A stretch of DNA of 39,443 bases, from NCBI GenBank assembly GCA_019419645.1, contig DXZN01000012.1:1-39443 (forward strand), given 5' to 3'. This DNA comes from Collinsella sp. (lineage in GTDB: Bacteria; Actinomycetota; Coriobacteriia; Coriobacteriales; Coriobacteriaceae). Below the pieces are notes generated by a model. The model made no database searches, was not told the origin of the DNA, and was given only the letters and a program-made list of their open reading frames with translations. This document shows, one piece after another, positions 23,889 through 32,471 of this stretch. A program made the position numbers and the translations under genes. Every line of letters begins with the position of its first letter. The first letter of the stretch is position 1.

Positions 23889-24971
23889 TTATTTCTCCTC
23901 AATAAGCTTGTCGACCTCGGCCATTAGCGCGTCGACAATTTGGTCCTCAGCTACTTTACCAATGATCTGGCCGTGCGAAAAGAGCAGACCCTGACCTCGT
24001 CCGCAGGCAACACCCAAGTCGGCGTCAGAGGCCTCGCCGGGGCCATTGACCGCACAGCCCATCACGGCAATCGAAAGCGGCGCGGAGTAGTTCTTAAGCC
24101 GCTCGGTGACCTCCTCGGCGATAGGAATGAGGTTAACCTGGCAGCGAGCGCACGTGGGGCACGATACGATCTCGGGGCCACGGCGGCGAAGACCCAGCGA
24201 CTGCAGGATACCCCAGGCGACCGGCGGCTCCTCGACCGGATCGGCCGTGAGCGAGACGCGCATGGTGTCGCCAATGCCCTCGGAAAGCAAAATTCCCAGG
24301 CCCACAGAGCTCTTAATGGTGCCCTGGAGCTTGGTTCCGGCCTCAGTCACGCCCAAATGAAGCGGAACATGGGGGATTTCGCGCGACAGGGCACGATAGG
24401 TGTCAAGCGTCGTGGACACGCTATGAGCCTTGGCGGAAAGCACGATATTGGTAAAGCCGCGATCCTCAAAATGTTTGACGAAACGCTCGCTCGACATCAC
24501 AAGCTTTTCGGGCTGCGTAAGGTCATCGCGCTCGGCGATATCCTGCTCAAGCGAGCCGGCGTTCACGCCAATGCGAATCGCGCACCCAGCGGCGCCCGCG
24601 GCATCGATCACGGCATCGACCTTGGCCCAATCGCCAATGTTGCCGGGATTGATGCGGAGCTTAGCGGCACCGGCCTCCACGGCGCCAATGGCGAGCTTAT
24701 GGTTAAAGTGGATATCGGCAACGATCGGCACCGGAGACTCCGCACAAATCGTGCGAAAGCCCTCGAGCGCAGCCTCAGTGGGCACGCTCACGCGCACAAC
24801 ATCGCAACCCGCCTGGGCAAGCGCACGCACTTGAGCAAGCGTTGCCTGGGCGTCGGCGGTATCGGTGCAGGTCATGGACTGAACCACCACCGGAGCGCCG
24901 CCGCCTATCTGCACGTCGCCCACAAACACGGGGCGCGTCAGCTCGCGCGGCAAAGGATGGGACAAAGACAA
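23889..24971 (-). CDS. ispG: 4-hydroxy-3-methylbut-2-en-1-yl diphosphate synthase IspG
   Basis: 360 aa. Penultimate enzyme of the MEP isoprenoid pathway; a [4Fe-4S] enzyme that reductively opens MEcPP to HMBPP. The N-terminal barrel includes VVVQSMTCTDTADAQATLAQ and VADIHFNHKLA, RINPGNIG and GVNAGSLE. The C-terminal cluster ligands are in SCPTCARC and in VMGCAVNGPGE. The best start is TTG at 24971, with GGGGAG 8 nt upstream; GTG at 24980 abuts that ribosome binding site. It lies 13 nt after rseP. It shares the operon with dxr, the second MEP-pathway enzyme. Confidence 0.93.
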   Translation of the reverse strand: MSLSHPLPRELTRPVFVGDVQIGGGAPVVVQSMTCTDTADAQATLAQVRALAQAGCDVVRVSVPTEAALEGFRTICAESPVPIVADIHFNHKLAIGAVEAGAAKLRINPGNIGDWAKVDAVIDAAGAAGCAIRIGVNAGSLEQDIAERDDLTQPEKLVMSSERFVKHFEDRGFTNIVLSAKAHSVSTTLDTYRALSREIPHVPLHLGVTEAGTKLQGTIKSSVGLGILLSEGIGDTMRVSLTADPVEEPPVAWGILQSLGLRRRGPEIVSCPTCARCQVNLIPIAEEVTERLKNYSAPLSIAVMGCAVNGPGEASDADLGVACGRGQGLLFSHGQIIGKVAEDQIVDALMAEVDKLIEEK

Positions 24972-24984
24972 TCCAAACACTCCC

Positions 24985-26346
24985 CTACAAAATAAATCGA
25001 AGGACGTCGGAACGAAGCATATAGACAAACAGCAGCGCAAAGAGCGCGATGCCGACATAACTGACGATTGTCTGCACCTTGAGTGGCAGCTCGCGACCGG
25101 CGACCTTTTGAATGATCTCGATAACCAGCTTTCCCCCGTCGAGCGGCGGAATGGGCAGCAGGTTCATAAAGCCCAGCGAGAACGAGATGAGCGCGGCAAA
25201 CGTTAAGAATGTCGCGGGACCGGCGGCAGCCGCCTGAGAAGACATGACGCTGATGCCAACAATCGAGCTGGACTGATCGAGTATCTCCATCGTATGCTGC
25301 GGTTGCAGCAGGCGCATAACGCCCTCGGCAGTCTGCTGAACATAGGAGAACGACAGGCGCGCCGAGGTGATAGGGTCCAAATGGACCACTTGCGTGGAGG
25401 CATAAACGCCCAAACGCTCGCCCTCCCTGAGCGCGACCGAGGTCGAAAGTTTCTTACCGTCGCGCTGGTACTCAATGGCGATATCGTCCTGACCGGCAGC
25501 CTTGCCGATGGCATCATACACATCCATCCAGCTGGAGCAGGACACGCCATCGACACTAAGAATAGCGTCGCCGGCCTCAATGCCCGCCTTGGCGGCTATA
25601 GAGCCTTCTTCAACCTGACCGATCACATTGCTATCGACCGGCACCGATACGCCGGCGATAGAGTAGATGCTCATAAGCAGCAAAAAGCCCGTCAGGATAT
25701 TGACGAGAATGCCCGCGAGCAGCATAAAGGCACGCTTGAGAAAACCCTGGCCCAGATAGGTATGCGAACGCTCCTGCTCGAAGAACTCCGAAGCAGTGAC
25801 CGGCAGCTCCCACACATCGCCCTCGGCAGTCGCATGCTCTCGATCGAACTTGCGGCCGTCAAAGGTGGTATATCCTGCAGCATCGCGCGGCAGCGTCTGG
25901 TACCTAACCGGATAATAGCTGGGTGAAGGCTTCTCCCCTTCCTCGTACCAAGGCGCAATGGAACCCCAGCCCAAAAGCAAGGCACAAGCCTCGAGAACAT
26001 CCTCCTCGGGCAGTTCCAGCTCGACGGAAAGGTCTGCAACCGAAACGCGACCATGACGATAGATCGCCGCAAGCACACGGTCGGCGCACGAGACATCGGT
26101 CGGGTCCATACCGCAGATAGCGGCATAGCCACCCAGCAGCAGCGGCGTCACGCCAAACTTGGTACCGATGCGACGCGACGTACGATGAATGTCAAAGCGG
26201 CACGGTAGGCCTAAGAAAAACTCGGTGACGCGCACGCCGCACGCACGGGCCGCCAAAAAGTGGCCGCCCTCATGCAGAAACACGAGGACGGATAGCATCA
26301 AAAGGCCCCAAAAGACTGAGGAGAGAACGCTCAGAACAGTATCCAT
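24985..26346 (-). CDS. rseP: Site-2 (RseP-like) intramembrane metalloprotease with inserted winged-helix-like segment
   Basis: 453 aa. Zinc protease of the M50B family that cuts membrane proteins such as anti-sigma factors. TM1 carries HEGGH (25-29); a PDZ domain lies at about 235-320; NLLPIPPLDGG (395-405) supplies the third zinc ligand in a later helix, and a final helix ends the protein. Unusually, about 120 residues (80-200) separate the LGGY membrane hairpin from TM2 (LKRAFMLLAGILVNI), where about 40 are normal. Residues 86-131 look like a winged helix. The start is ATG at 26346, 23 nt after dxr, with AAGGA rather far upstream. Position between dxr and ispG/proS matches Firmicute rasP. 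Confidence 0.9.
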   Translation of the reverse strand: MDTVLSVLSSVFWGLLMLSVLVFLHEGGHFLAARACGVRVTEFFLGLPCRFDIHRTSRRIGTKFGVTPLLLGGYAAICGMDPTDVSCADRVLAAIYRHGRVSVADLSVELELPEEDVLEACALLLGWGSIAPWYEEGEKPSPSYYPVRYQTLPRDAAGYTTFDGRKFDREHATAEGDVWELPVTASEFFEQERSHTYLGQGFLKRAFMLLAGILVNILTGFLLLMSIYSIAGVSVPVDSNVIGQVEEGSIAAKAGIEAGDAILSVDGVSCSSWMDVYDAIGKAAGQDDIAIEYQRDGKKLSTSVALREGERLGVYASTQVVHLDPITSARLSFSYVQQTAEGVMRLLQPQHTMEILDQSSSIVGISVMSSQAAAAGPATFLTFAALISFSLGFMNLLPIPPLDGGKLVIEIIQKVAGRELPLKVQTIVSYVGIALFALLFVYMLRSDVLRFIL

Positions 26347-26369
26347 AAAACGAAAAGCAATCCTTACGA

Positions 26370-27557
26370 TTAAGAGCGGGTTGCAGCGAGCACCTCGGCG
26401 GCCTTGGCACGAGCCCACGTATCGATATCGCGAAGCTGCTCAAAGGATGCGACCGCCTGCGTATCGTGTGCATCCATGCACGACTCGACGATACGGTCGA
26501 TATCGGTAAAGGTACAGGCATCGTGCAGGAAGGCATCGACGGCAACTTCGTTGGCGGCATTCAGCACGCACGGCATGGTGCCGCCCGTTCTGCCGGCACG
26601 CTCGGCCAGCGCCAGGCAGCGGAATGTGTCCATATCGGCAGCATCAAACGTAAGCTGCCCGAGCTCGCGGAAATCGATTCGAGGCGCTGGGGTATCCCAC
26701 CGCTCGGGATACGAGAACGCGAACTGGATGGGAATGCGCATGTCGGACGCACCAAGATGTGCCATCACAGAGCCGTCCGCATACTCGACCATCGAGTGGA
26801 TCTTTGACTGGCGCTGAACGACCACGTTGATAAAGTCGAGATCGCACCCGAACAGGTGCATCGCCTCGATACGCTCCAAGCCCTTATTCATGAGGGTCGC
26901 AGAGTCGATGGTGATCTTAGCACCCATGGCCCACGTGGGGTGTGCCAGCGCATCGGAGCGTGTCACGCAATTGAGCTCGTCGCGCGTACGGCCAAAGAAC
27001 GGACCACCCGAGCAAGTGAGCCAAATGCAGTGAGCCTCGCGCGGATTCTCCCCCAGATAGCACTGGTAGATGGCGGAGTGCTCGGAGTCGACTGGAATAA
27101 GCTGACCGGGCTGCGCCAACGGCATCAGCAGGTCACCGCCGACAACGAGGGACTCCTTGTTAGCAAGTGCAAGACGCCTGTTCGATGTCAGGGCCGCATG
27201 GCTTGCTTCGAGCCCGGCAGCGCCCACGATGGCCACGAGCACGCAGTCGACATCATCGCGGCATGCGAGCTCGCACACGGCCCGTGCGCCAACGCCGAGC
27301 TCCGTGCCCTCGGGCAGCTCCTGCAGCACAGCGTCCGTACCGTGGGTGGTGTCGGCCACGGCAACGGCCGGAACCGAAAACTCACGGGCAAGCGCAACAA
27401 GCTCAGCGGTACTGGAATTAACGGAAAGCGCCGTCACCTGCAGACGGTCGGCATGCTGACGGCAAACATCGAGCGCCTGGGTGCCAATAGAGCCCGTACA
27501 GCCCAAAATTGCAACCCGCAGACGGCCATCGGGGGCGTACGTCGTCTGAAAGGCCAT
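26370..27557 (-). CDS. dxr: 1-deoxy-D-xylulose 5-phosphate reductoisomerase
   Basis: 395 aa. First committed enzyme of the MEP pathway; converts DXP to MEP with NADPH and a divalent metal. The NADPH-binding motif GCTGSIGTQAL is at 19-29. LANKESLVVGG, PVDSEHSAIYQ, LTCSGGPF and HPTWAMGAKITIDSATLMNK contain the substrate and metal ligands. The C-terminal helical domain is complete. ATG at 27557 overlaps the cdsA stop as TAATG. Confidence 0.97.
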   Translation of the reverse strand: MAFQTTYAPDGRLRVAILGCTGSIGTQALDVCRQHADRLQVTALSVNSSTAELVALAREFSVPAVAVADTTHGTDAVLQELPEGTELGVGARAVCELACRDDVDCVLVAIVGAAGLEASHAALTSNRRLALANKESLVVGGDLLMPLAQPGQLIPVDSEHSAIYQCYLGENPREAHCIWLTCSGGPFFGRTRDELNCVTRSDALAHPTWAMGAKITIDSATLMNKGLERIEAMHLFGCDLDFINVVVQRQSKIHSMVEYADGSVMAHLGASDMRIPIQFAFSYPERWDTPAPRIDFRELGQLTFDAADMDTFRCLALAERAGRTGGTMPCVLNAANEVAVDAFLHDACTFTDIDRIVESCMDAHDTQAVASFEQLRDIDTWARAKAAEVLAATRS

Positions 27558-28432
27558 TACAGCACGCCTCCGATCATCAAAAGCAGCTGCGCGGTAATGC
27601 AGCCAAAGATAAGCGAGTCGCTACGATCGAGCATGCCGCCATGGCCCGGAATAAGGTTGCCAGAATCCTTGACGCCCACGCCACGCTTGATGCGTGACTC
27701 GATGAGGTCACCGATAACGCCCAGGATGGACACAACCACGCCGCAAAGCAGCGCATAGGGCAAGCTCAGCTTATAGAAATGCGTCGCCCACAAAATAAGC
27801 CAGATAAGAACCGAGCCCAAGATGCCGCCGACAAAGCCCTCCCAGCTCTTTTTGGGAGAGATCTTGGGGACCATCTTGTGCTTGCCGATACGGCTGCCCA
27901 CGATGTAGGCAAACGAATCGGAGACCCAGAGAGACGCGCAAACACCCACCGAAAGCAGGGCGCCGGCAAAACCGGGCACGGCATCGCGCAGCAGCACGAT
28001 GGCCGACAGCATAAAACCGGTGTAGATGGGACCCATGAGTGTCACAGCCACATCGGATATGCGGGTACGCGACGAACAGACATACCAAATGCCCACCGCA
28101 AGCATCAATGCAAAAAGCAGCGCATTCAACAGCAGCGAGTCGCCCAGCGCCGAGAGCGGAAAGAGCACGGCGGCAGCGATACCCAGGCGCTCGTTGGCCA
28201 CCTTGCCATCGAGCTTCGTCATGCGGAAATACTCAAAGCAGCACAGGCCGCTCATGACGGAGACGAAGATGGCGGTGGGAACGATACCCAAAACCAGGCA
28301 GAGAATAAATACGACGGCGTAGACGATACCTGCGGCGGCACGGGTAATAAAGCCGGCAAGCCACGAAGTCGCGGCCGCGCCGCTCTTGGCGGTAGGCGCC
28401 TTGGGAGCAGACGCCTTGGGACGATCGGACAC
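27557..28432 (-). CDS. cdsA: Phosphatidate cytidylyltransferase (CDP-diglyceride synthase)
   Basis: 291 aa integral membrane enzyme that makes CDP-diacylglycerol from phosphatidate and CTP for phospholipid synthesis. Multiple hydrophobic helices follow a 25-residue Ala/Lys/Pro-rich cytoplasmic N-terminus. The family signature is complete near the C-terminus: SRIKRGVGVKDSGNLIPGHG followed by GMLDR. GTG start at 28432, 2 nt after uppS. Overlaps dxr by 1 nt. Confidence 0.95.
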   Translation of the reverse strand: MSDRPKASAPKAPTAKSGAAATSWLAGFITRAAAGIVYAVVFILCLVLGIVPTAIFVSVMSGLCCFEYFRMTKLDGKVANERLGIAAAVLFPLSALGDSLLLNALLFALMLAVGIWYVCSSRTRISDVAVTLMGPIYTGFMLSAIVLLRDAVPGFAGALLSVGVCASLWVSDSFAYIVGSRIGKHKMVPKISPKKSWEGFVGGILGSVLIWLILWATHFYKLSLPYALLCGVVVSILGVIGDLIESRIKRGVGVKDSGNLIPGHGGMLDRSDSLIFGCITAQLLLMIGGVL

Positions 28433-28434
28433 GA

Positions 28435-29229
28435 TTAAGCCTCCTCGGTCTTGCTCAGTCCACCAAACCTACGGTCGCGGCCCTGATAGGCCAAAATGGC
28501 GTTGACAAGACCCCAACGATCAAAGTCGGGCCAATAGGTATCGGTGACATAAAACTCGGAATAGGCAACCTGCCACAGCAGATAGTTCGAAAGGCGAAGC
28601 TCGCCGGAGGTTCGAATCACAAGCTCAGGATCGGGTAGCCCAGCGGTGTACAGGTGCGAAGCAACCATATCATCGTCGATAGCGGCCGGAACGATCTTTC
28701 CGGCAGCGGCATCGAGCGCGATCTGACGGACGGCACGGGTGATCTCGGCACGGGCTCCGTAGTTGACGGCAAGTGCCAGCGTCATGCCGGTATGGTCGGC
28801 ACACTCGGCAAGACCTCGCTCAAAGACATCGCGGGTCTTCTTGGGCAGTGCGGATATATCGCCCAAAAAGACAACGCGCACGTTTTCGCGCTTAAGCAGC
28901 GGCAGCTCATCGATAAACGTCTTAGCAAACAGATGCATTAAAACGTTGACCTCATGCTGAGGACGATTCCAGTTTTCGGTGGAAAACGCATAGGCCGAAA
29001 GGACGTCGACGCCCAAACGCACGCATGCGGTAATAATCTCGCGCAGGGAGACGATACCGGCCTTGTGTCCCTCGGTGCGGGCAAGACCGCGCGCCGTGGC
29101 CCAGCGACCGTTACCGTCCATGATGCACGAAATATGATGCGGAATCTTATTGAGGTCAAGGTCGGAAAAACCGACGCCCGCAGGGGCGTCGGCAAAGTAC
29201 TCGACCAGTTTGTTCTCGTCGTATTGCAC
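28435..29229 (-). CDS. uppS: Isoprenyl transferase (undecaprenyl diphosphate synthase)
   Basis: 264 aa cis-prenyltransferase producing the lipid carrier for peptidoglycan. The catalytic block IMDGNGRWA has D38, with HKAG downstream. AYAFSTENWNRP, ALAVNYGARAEI and VIRTSGELRLSNYLLWQ are all conserved. GTG start at 29229, one base after the frr stop. With dxr and ispG nearby, the operon links isoprenoid precursor supply to its use. Confidence 0.96.
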   Translation of the reverse strand: MQYDENKLVEYFADAPAGVGFSDLDLNKIPHHISCIMDGNGRWATARGLARTEGHKAGIVSLREIITACVRLGVDVLSAYAFSTENWNRPQHEVNVLMHLFAKTFIDELPLLKRENVRVVFLGDISALPKKTRDVFERGLAECADHTGMTLALAVNYGARAEITRAVRQIALDAAAGKIVPAAIDDDMVASHLYTAGLPDPELVIRTSGELRLSNYLLWQVAYSEFYVTDTYWPDFDRWGLVNAILAYQGRDRRFGGLSKTEEA

Positions 29230-29230
29230 C

Positions 29231-29767
29231 TTAGATCTCCATGACCTCGGCTTCTTTTTCCTTCAGAAGCTCCTCGACCTTGGCAACATACTCATCGGTA
29301 TGCTTCTGGACCTTGGCCTGCTCGCGACGGACATCGTCCTCGGTGAGCTCTTCGTCGCGCTCGAGCTTGTTGTTAAAGTCGCGACGGATGTTGCGAATGG
29401 AGACCTTGGCCTGCTCGGCATACTCGCGGCACTCCTTGACGAGCTCGCGACGACGCTCCTCGGTGGGAGCCGGGAACGGCAGGCGCACGACGGTACCGTC
29501 AGAGTTGGGAGTAATGCCCAGATCGGAAGCGCTGATAGCCTTCACGATTGCGTTGACGAGCGCCTTGTCCCAGGGCTCGATAAGCAGCATGTGAGCCTCG
29601 GGGGTCTTAACGGCGGCAACCTGGGTAACCGGCGTGGGAACACCGTAGTAATCGACCGAAATGTCGGACAGAATGTTAGCGTTGGCGCGGCCCGTGCGAA
29701 CCTTGGAGAAGTTGTGCTTGAGGGACTCGAGCGACTTGTCCATGTGGGCGGTGATATTCTCTGCCAT
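29231..29767 (-). CDS. frr: Ribosome recycling factor
   Basis: 178 aa. Splits post-termination ribosomes together with EF-G. The sequence HMDKSLESLKHNFSKVRTGR and DVRREQAKVQKHTDEYVAKV are standard RRF blocks, forming the three-helix bundle; the central domain has PEAHMLLIEPWDKALV. Slightly shorter than the usual 185. ATG at 29767, 2 nt after the pyrH stop, so translation is probably coupled. Confidence 0.97.
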   Translation of the reverse strand: MAENITAHMDKSLESLKHNFSKVRTGRANANILSDISVDYYGVPTPVTQVAAVKTPEAHMLLIEPWDKALVNAIVKAISASDLGITPNSDGTVVRLPFPAPTEERRRELVKECREYAEQAKVSIRNIRRDFNNKLERDEELTEDDVRREQAKVQKHTDEYVAKVEELLKEKEAEVMEI

Positions 29768-29769
29768 GC

Positions 29770-30492
29770 TTAATCCTCCTGATAGACGAGCGTGCCGACG
29801 GGCTCACCCGAAAGCGCGCGTTTGACGGTGTCCTCGCCATCGATGTTGAGGACCAAAATCGGCATACGGTTATCCTGGCACAGCGCCGTGGCCGTGGAAT
29901 CCATAACCTGCAGACCGCGGACGAGAACCTCGTGATAGGTAATCTTGTCAAAACGGACGGCATCGGAACACTTGACAGGATCCTTGTCGTAGATGCCGTC
30001 AACCTTGGTGGCCTTAATCAGAATCTCGGCACCGATCTCGCAGGCACGAAGAGCCGCGGCGGTGTCGGTCGTAAAGTACGGATTGCCCGAACCGGCGGCA
30101 AAAATAACGACATTACCCTTGGAAAGGTGGTTGATGGCGCGACGGCGAATATAGGGCTCGCAGATCTCATTCATCTGGATAGCGCTCATCACGCGGCAGG
30201 GAACATCGTTGTGCTCAAAGGCATCCTGCAGGGCAAGCGCGTTCATAACGGTTGCCAGCATGCCCATGTAGTCGGCCTGGGCGCGCTCCATGCCACCGGC
30301 AGCGCCGGCCATGCCGCGGAAAATGTTGCCGCCGCCGACAACAACGCCGACCTCATGGCCAACGGCGAGCAGCTCCTTGACCTGCTTGGCAAGATGGTCG
30401 GTAATCTTGGGGTCGATGCCATATTGGCCGTCGCCCATCAGTGCTTCGCCGGAAAGCTTCAGAAGCACGCGTTTATATCGGATGTCGGACAA
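29770..30492 (-). CDS. pyrH: Uridylate kinase (UMP kinase)
   Basis: 240 aa amino-acid-kinase-fold enzyme that phosphorylates UMP to UDP. KRVLLKLSGEALMG, VVVGGGNIFRG, AAGSGNPYFTTDTAA and KATKVDGIYDKDP are diagnostic. The start is TTG at 30492, with a near-perfect AAAGGAGG 6 nt upstream. It is the first gene of an eight-gene operon. It links the product of the nearby pyr operon, UMP, to UDP. Confidence 0.97.
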   Translation of the reverse strand: MSDIRYKRVLLKLSGEALMGDGQYGIDPKITDHLAKQVKELLAVGHEVGVVVGGGNIFRGMAGAAGGMERAQADYMGMLATVMNALALQDAFEHNDVPCRVMSAIQMNEICEPYIRRRAINHLSKGNVVIFAAGSGNPYFTTDTAAALRACEIGAEILIKATKVDGIYDKDPVKCSDAVRFDKITYHEVLVRGLQVMDSTATALCQDNRMPILVLNIDGEDTVKRALSGEPVGTLVYQED

Positions 30493-30521
30493 AGCGATCC
30501 TCCTTTAATTAGACTCTCAAT

Positions 30522-30530
30522 ATGATAGCA
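30522..30530 (-). promoter_or_regulatory. pyrH operon promoter (extended -10)
   Basis: The minus strand reads TGCTATCAT here, with TATCAT at 30522-30527. It lies between the tsf terminator and pyrH; no good -35. The predicted leader is about 25 nt. It should drive pyrH through proS. Confidence 0.6.
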
Positions 30531-30551
30531 AAGGCTCTGATAAGAGCCATG

Positions 30552-30586
30552 AAAAAGCAGGCTGTGAGTAAAACCCACAGCCTGCT
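30552..30586 (-). terminator. rpsB-tsf operon terminator
   Basis: A perfect 11-bp stem AGCAGGCTGTG (30556-30566) / CACAGCCTGCT (30576-30586) is followed on the minus strand by TTTTTCATGG. It lies 23 nt after the tsf stop and separates rpsB-tsf from pyrH, which many bacteria co-transcribe. Confidence 0.92.
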
Positions 30587-30609
30587 CATTACCAGCTACA
30601 AGAGCTTAT

Positions 30610-31479
30610 TTACTCGCCACGGACCAGACGGTCGAAGGCAACGACGGTAATGCTATCGCCGAGCTCCTTGGAGACCTGCTCAGCGTACTTCTTGATGGTG
30701 AGGGAGCTGTCCTTGATGAACTCCTGCTCGGTGAGCACGGACTGCTTGTAGAACTTCTCCAGACGGCCAACAGCCATCTTCTCCTGGATAGCCTCGGGCT
30801 TGCCGGACTCGGCAGCCTGAGCCATGTAGATCTCCTTCTCGTGCTCGACGGTCTCGGCCGGAACCTGATCGCGGGTAGCGCAAATCGGGGCGACGGCGGC
30901 AACCTGAAGGGCAACGTCGTGAGCGAAGGTCTTGAAGGACTCGGCCTGAGCGGTCTCGGCCTTCTCGAAGGCGAACTCGACGAGGACGCCGATCTTACCA
31001 CCCATGTGGATGTAAGAAGCGAGAGCGCCGTTCTCGGCCTTGCGAGCGGAGAAACGAGCGATCTTCATGTTCTCGCCCATGATGTGAATCATCTCGGTGA
31101 GCTCGGAGGAAACGGTCTCCTCGCCCATCGGCTTCTCGAGCAGAGCATCGACATCGGCCGGCTCGGTGGTAGCGACAACCTCGGCGACCTTGGAAGCAAA
31201 GCCGGTGAACTTGGCGTTGGAGCCGACGAAGTCGGTCTCGCAGGAAAGCTCGAGCAGAGCGCCGGACTTGCCGTCCTCGGAGACGAACGCGGCGACAGCG
31301 CCCTCGTTGGTCTCACGACCAGCCTTCTTGGCAGCCTTGGCGAGGCCGTTCTTGCGCAGAACGTCAACAGCGACGTCCATGTCGCCGTCAGCCTCGACGA
31401 GAGCCTTCTTGCACTCCATCATCGGGGAGTCGGTCATCTCGCGGAGCTGCTTGACCATAGCGGCAGTAATCTGGGCCAT
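30610..31479 (-). CDS. tsf: Elongation factor Ts
   Basis: 289 aa. Guanine-nucleotide exchange factor for EF-Tu. N-terminal UBA-like domain with VKQLREMTDSPMMECKKAL, the core TDFV motif at 82-85 (CETDFVGSN), and C-terminal repeats including IHMGGKIGVLVEF. ATG at 31479 after AAAGGA with 6-nt spacing; an in-frame ATG at 31494 lies inside that ribosome binding region. Follows rpsB after 45 nt. Confidence 0.97.
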   Translation of the reverse strand: MAQITAAMVKQLREMTDSPMMECKKALVEADGDMDVAVDVLRKNGLAKAAKKAGRETNEGAVAAFVSEDGKSGALLELSCETDFVGSNAKFTGFASKVAEVVATTEPADVDALLEKPMGEETVSSELTEMIHIMGENMKIARFSARKAENGALASYIHMGGKIGVLVEFAFEKAETAQAESFKTFAHDVALQVAAVAPICATRDQVPAETVEHEKEIYMAQAAESGKPEAIQEKMAVGRLEKFYKQSVLTEQEFIKDSSLTIKKYAEQVSKELGDSITVVAFDRLVRGE

Positions 31480-31524
31480 TGTGGTTCCTTTCAAAGAGAT
31501 GAAAAAGACTTAAATAGGACTGAT

Positions 31525-32253
31525 TTACTCGGCCTTGGGCTCGGCGGCCATCTCGGCCTCGGAGACCTGCTCCTTACCGGAGCCAGCGAGGCAGGCGTCG
31601 GCCATGAGCTCGCACATAAGGGTGACAGCGGAGATGGCGTCATCGTTGCAGGGGATGCCGTACTCGACCTCGTCGGGATCGGAGTTGGTGTCGATCAGAG
31701 CGACGACGGGGATGTTCAGGCGCTGGGCCTCCTTGATGGCGTTCTCCTCGCGCTTGGTGTCGATGACGAAGAGAGCCTGGGGCAGACCCTTCATGTCGCG
31801 GGCGCCACCGAGGTTGGTCTGGAGCTTAGCGAGCTCCTTGCCGAGCACTGCCTGCTCCTTCTTGGGCAGCACTGCCATGCGGCCGTCCTCGACCATGGCC
31901 TCGAGCTCCTCCATGCGGTTGATGCGGGAGCGGATGGTGACGAAGTTGGTCAGCATGCCGCCGAGCCAACGCTGGTTGATGTAAGGCATGTTGGCGCGCT
32001 CAGCGGCGTTCTTAACGGCCTCCTGAGCCTGCTTCTTGGTGCCGACGAACAGCACGTTGCCGCCCTTGGCGACGTTCTTGACGAAGGTGTAGGCCTGATC
32101 GGCGTCAAGGATGGTCTGCTTGAGGTCGAGGATGTAGATGCCGTTGCGCTCACCGAAGATGAACGGCTTCATCTTGGGGTTCCAGCGACGGGTCTGGTGA
32201 CCGAAGTGGCAGCCGGCCTCGAGCAGGGTGCGGATATTAATCTTGGTAGCCAT
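31525..32253 (-). CDS. rpsB: 30S ribosomal protein S2
   Basis: 242 aa. LLEAGCHFGHQTRRWNPKM, YILDLKQTI, FVGTKKQAQEAV and YINQRWLGGMLTNF are S2 hallmarks; an acidic, Ala/Glu-rich tail ends the protein. Start ATG 32253 after AGGAGG. A leader of about 135 nt with stems (32277-32387) precedes it, suggesting autoregulation. Confidence 0.97.
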   Translation of the reverse strand: MATKINIRTLLEAGCHFGHQTRRWNPKMKPFIFGERNGIYILDLKQTILDADQAYTFVKNVAKGGNVLFVGTKKQAQEAVKNAAERANMPYINQRWLGGMLTNFVTIRSRINRMEELEAMVEDGRMAVLPKKEQAVLGKELAKLQTNLGGARDMKGLPQALFVIDTKREENAIKEAQRLNIPVVALIDTNSDPDEVEYGIPCNDDAISAVTLMCELMADACLAGSGKEQVSEAEMAAEPKAE

Positions 32254-32276
32254 ATTAAACCTCCTGTGGTTTGCCT

Positions 32277-32387
32277 CCGCGCGGGGTCATCCTCCAAAAC
32301 CAACCCGGACATGTGCTACCAAAGCCCGGGCACCACGGTATGAAGTAGCCGCGCGTGCGTGATAAAAACCTGTTGCCGTGAAGCAAC
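32277..32387 (-). promoter_or_regulatory. Structured 5' leader of rpsB
   Basis: In the transcript from the promoter at 32395 a short hairpin GTTGC/GCAAC (32372-32387) comes first. A long-range stem CGCGCGG (32349-32355) / CCGCGCG (inside 32277-32284) then encloses a CCCGG/CCGGG hairpin (32304-32330). The base of the fold ends about 24 nt before the ATG. S2 leaders with autoregulatory structures are known in several phyla; identity with one of them was not tested. Confidence 0.45.
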
Positions 32388-32394
32388 CCGATGA

Positions 32395-32403
32395 ATGATA
32401 GCA
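32395..32403 (-). promoter_or_regulatory. rpsB promoter (extended -10)
   Basis: The minus strand reads TGCTATCAT with no good -35. Transcription would start near 32388, giving a leader of about 135 nt. Same word as at adhE and pyrH. Confidence 0.6.
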
Positions 32404-32432
32404 GGATTGCCTCTTCCTGCCAACCCGCAATC

Positions 32433-32453
32433 AAAACCACACACCTCGGTGCG
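32433..32453 (-). terminator. Weak terminator after xerC
   Basis: On the minus strand CGCAC-CGAG-GTGTG (32440-32453) forms a 5-bp stem with one G-U pair, followed by TGGTTTTG. The short stem and short T run make it weak. It lies 18 nt after the xerC stop and upstream of the rpsB promoter. Confidence 0.4.
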
Positions 32454-32471
32454 GCGCGGGAGGCCCTTCTC

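Noticed and set aside
22050..23927. 625-codon plus-strand open frame opposite proS
   Set aside because: It mirrors proS codon by codon, has composition of an antisense shadow (Leu/Gly/His/Val-rich), crosses two terminators and has no ribosome binding site.
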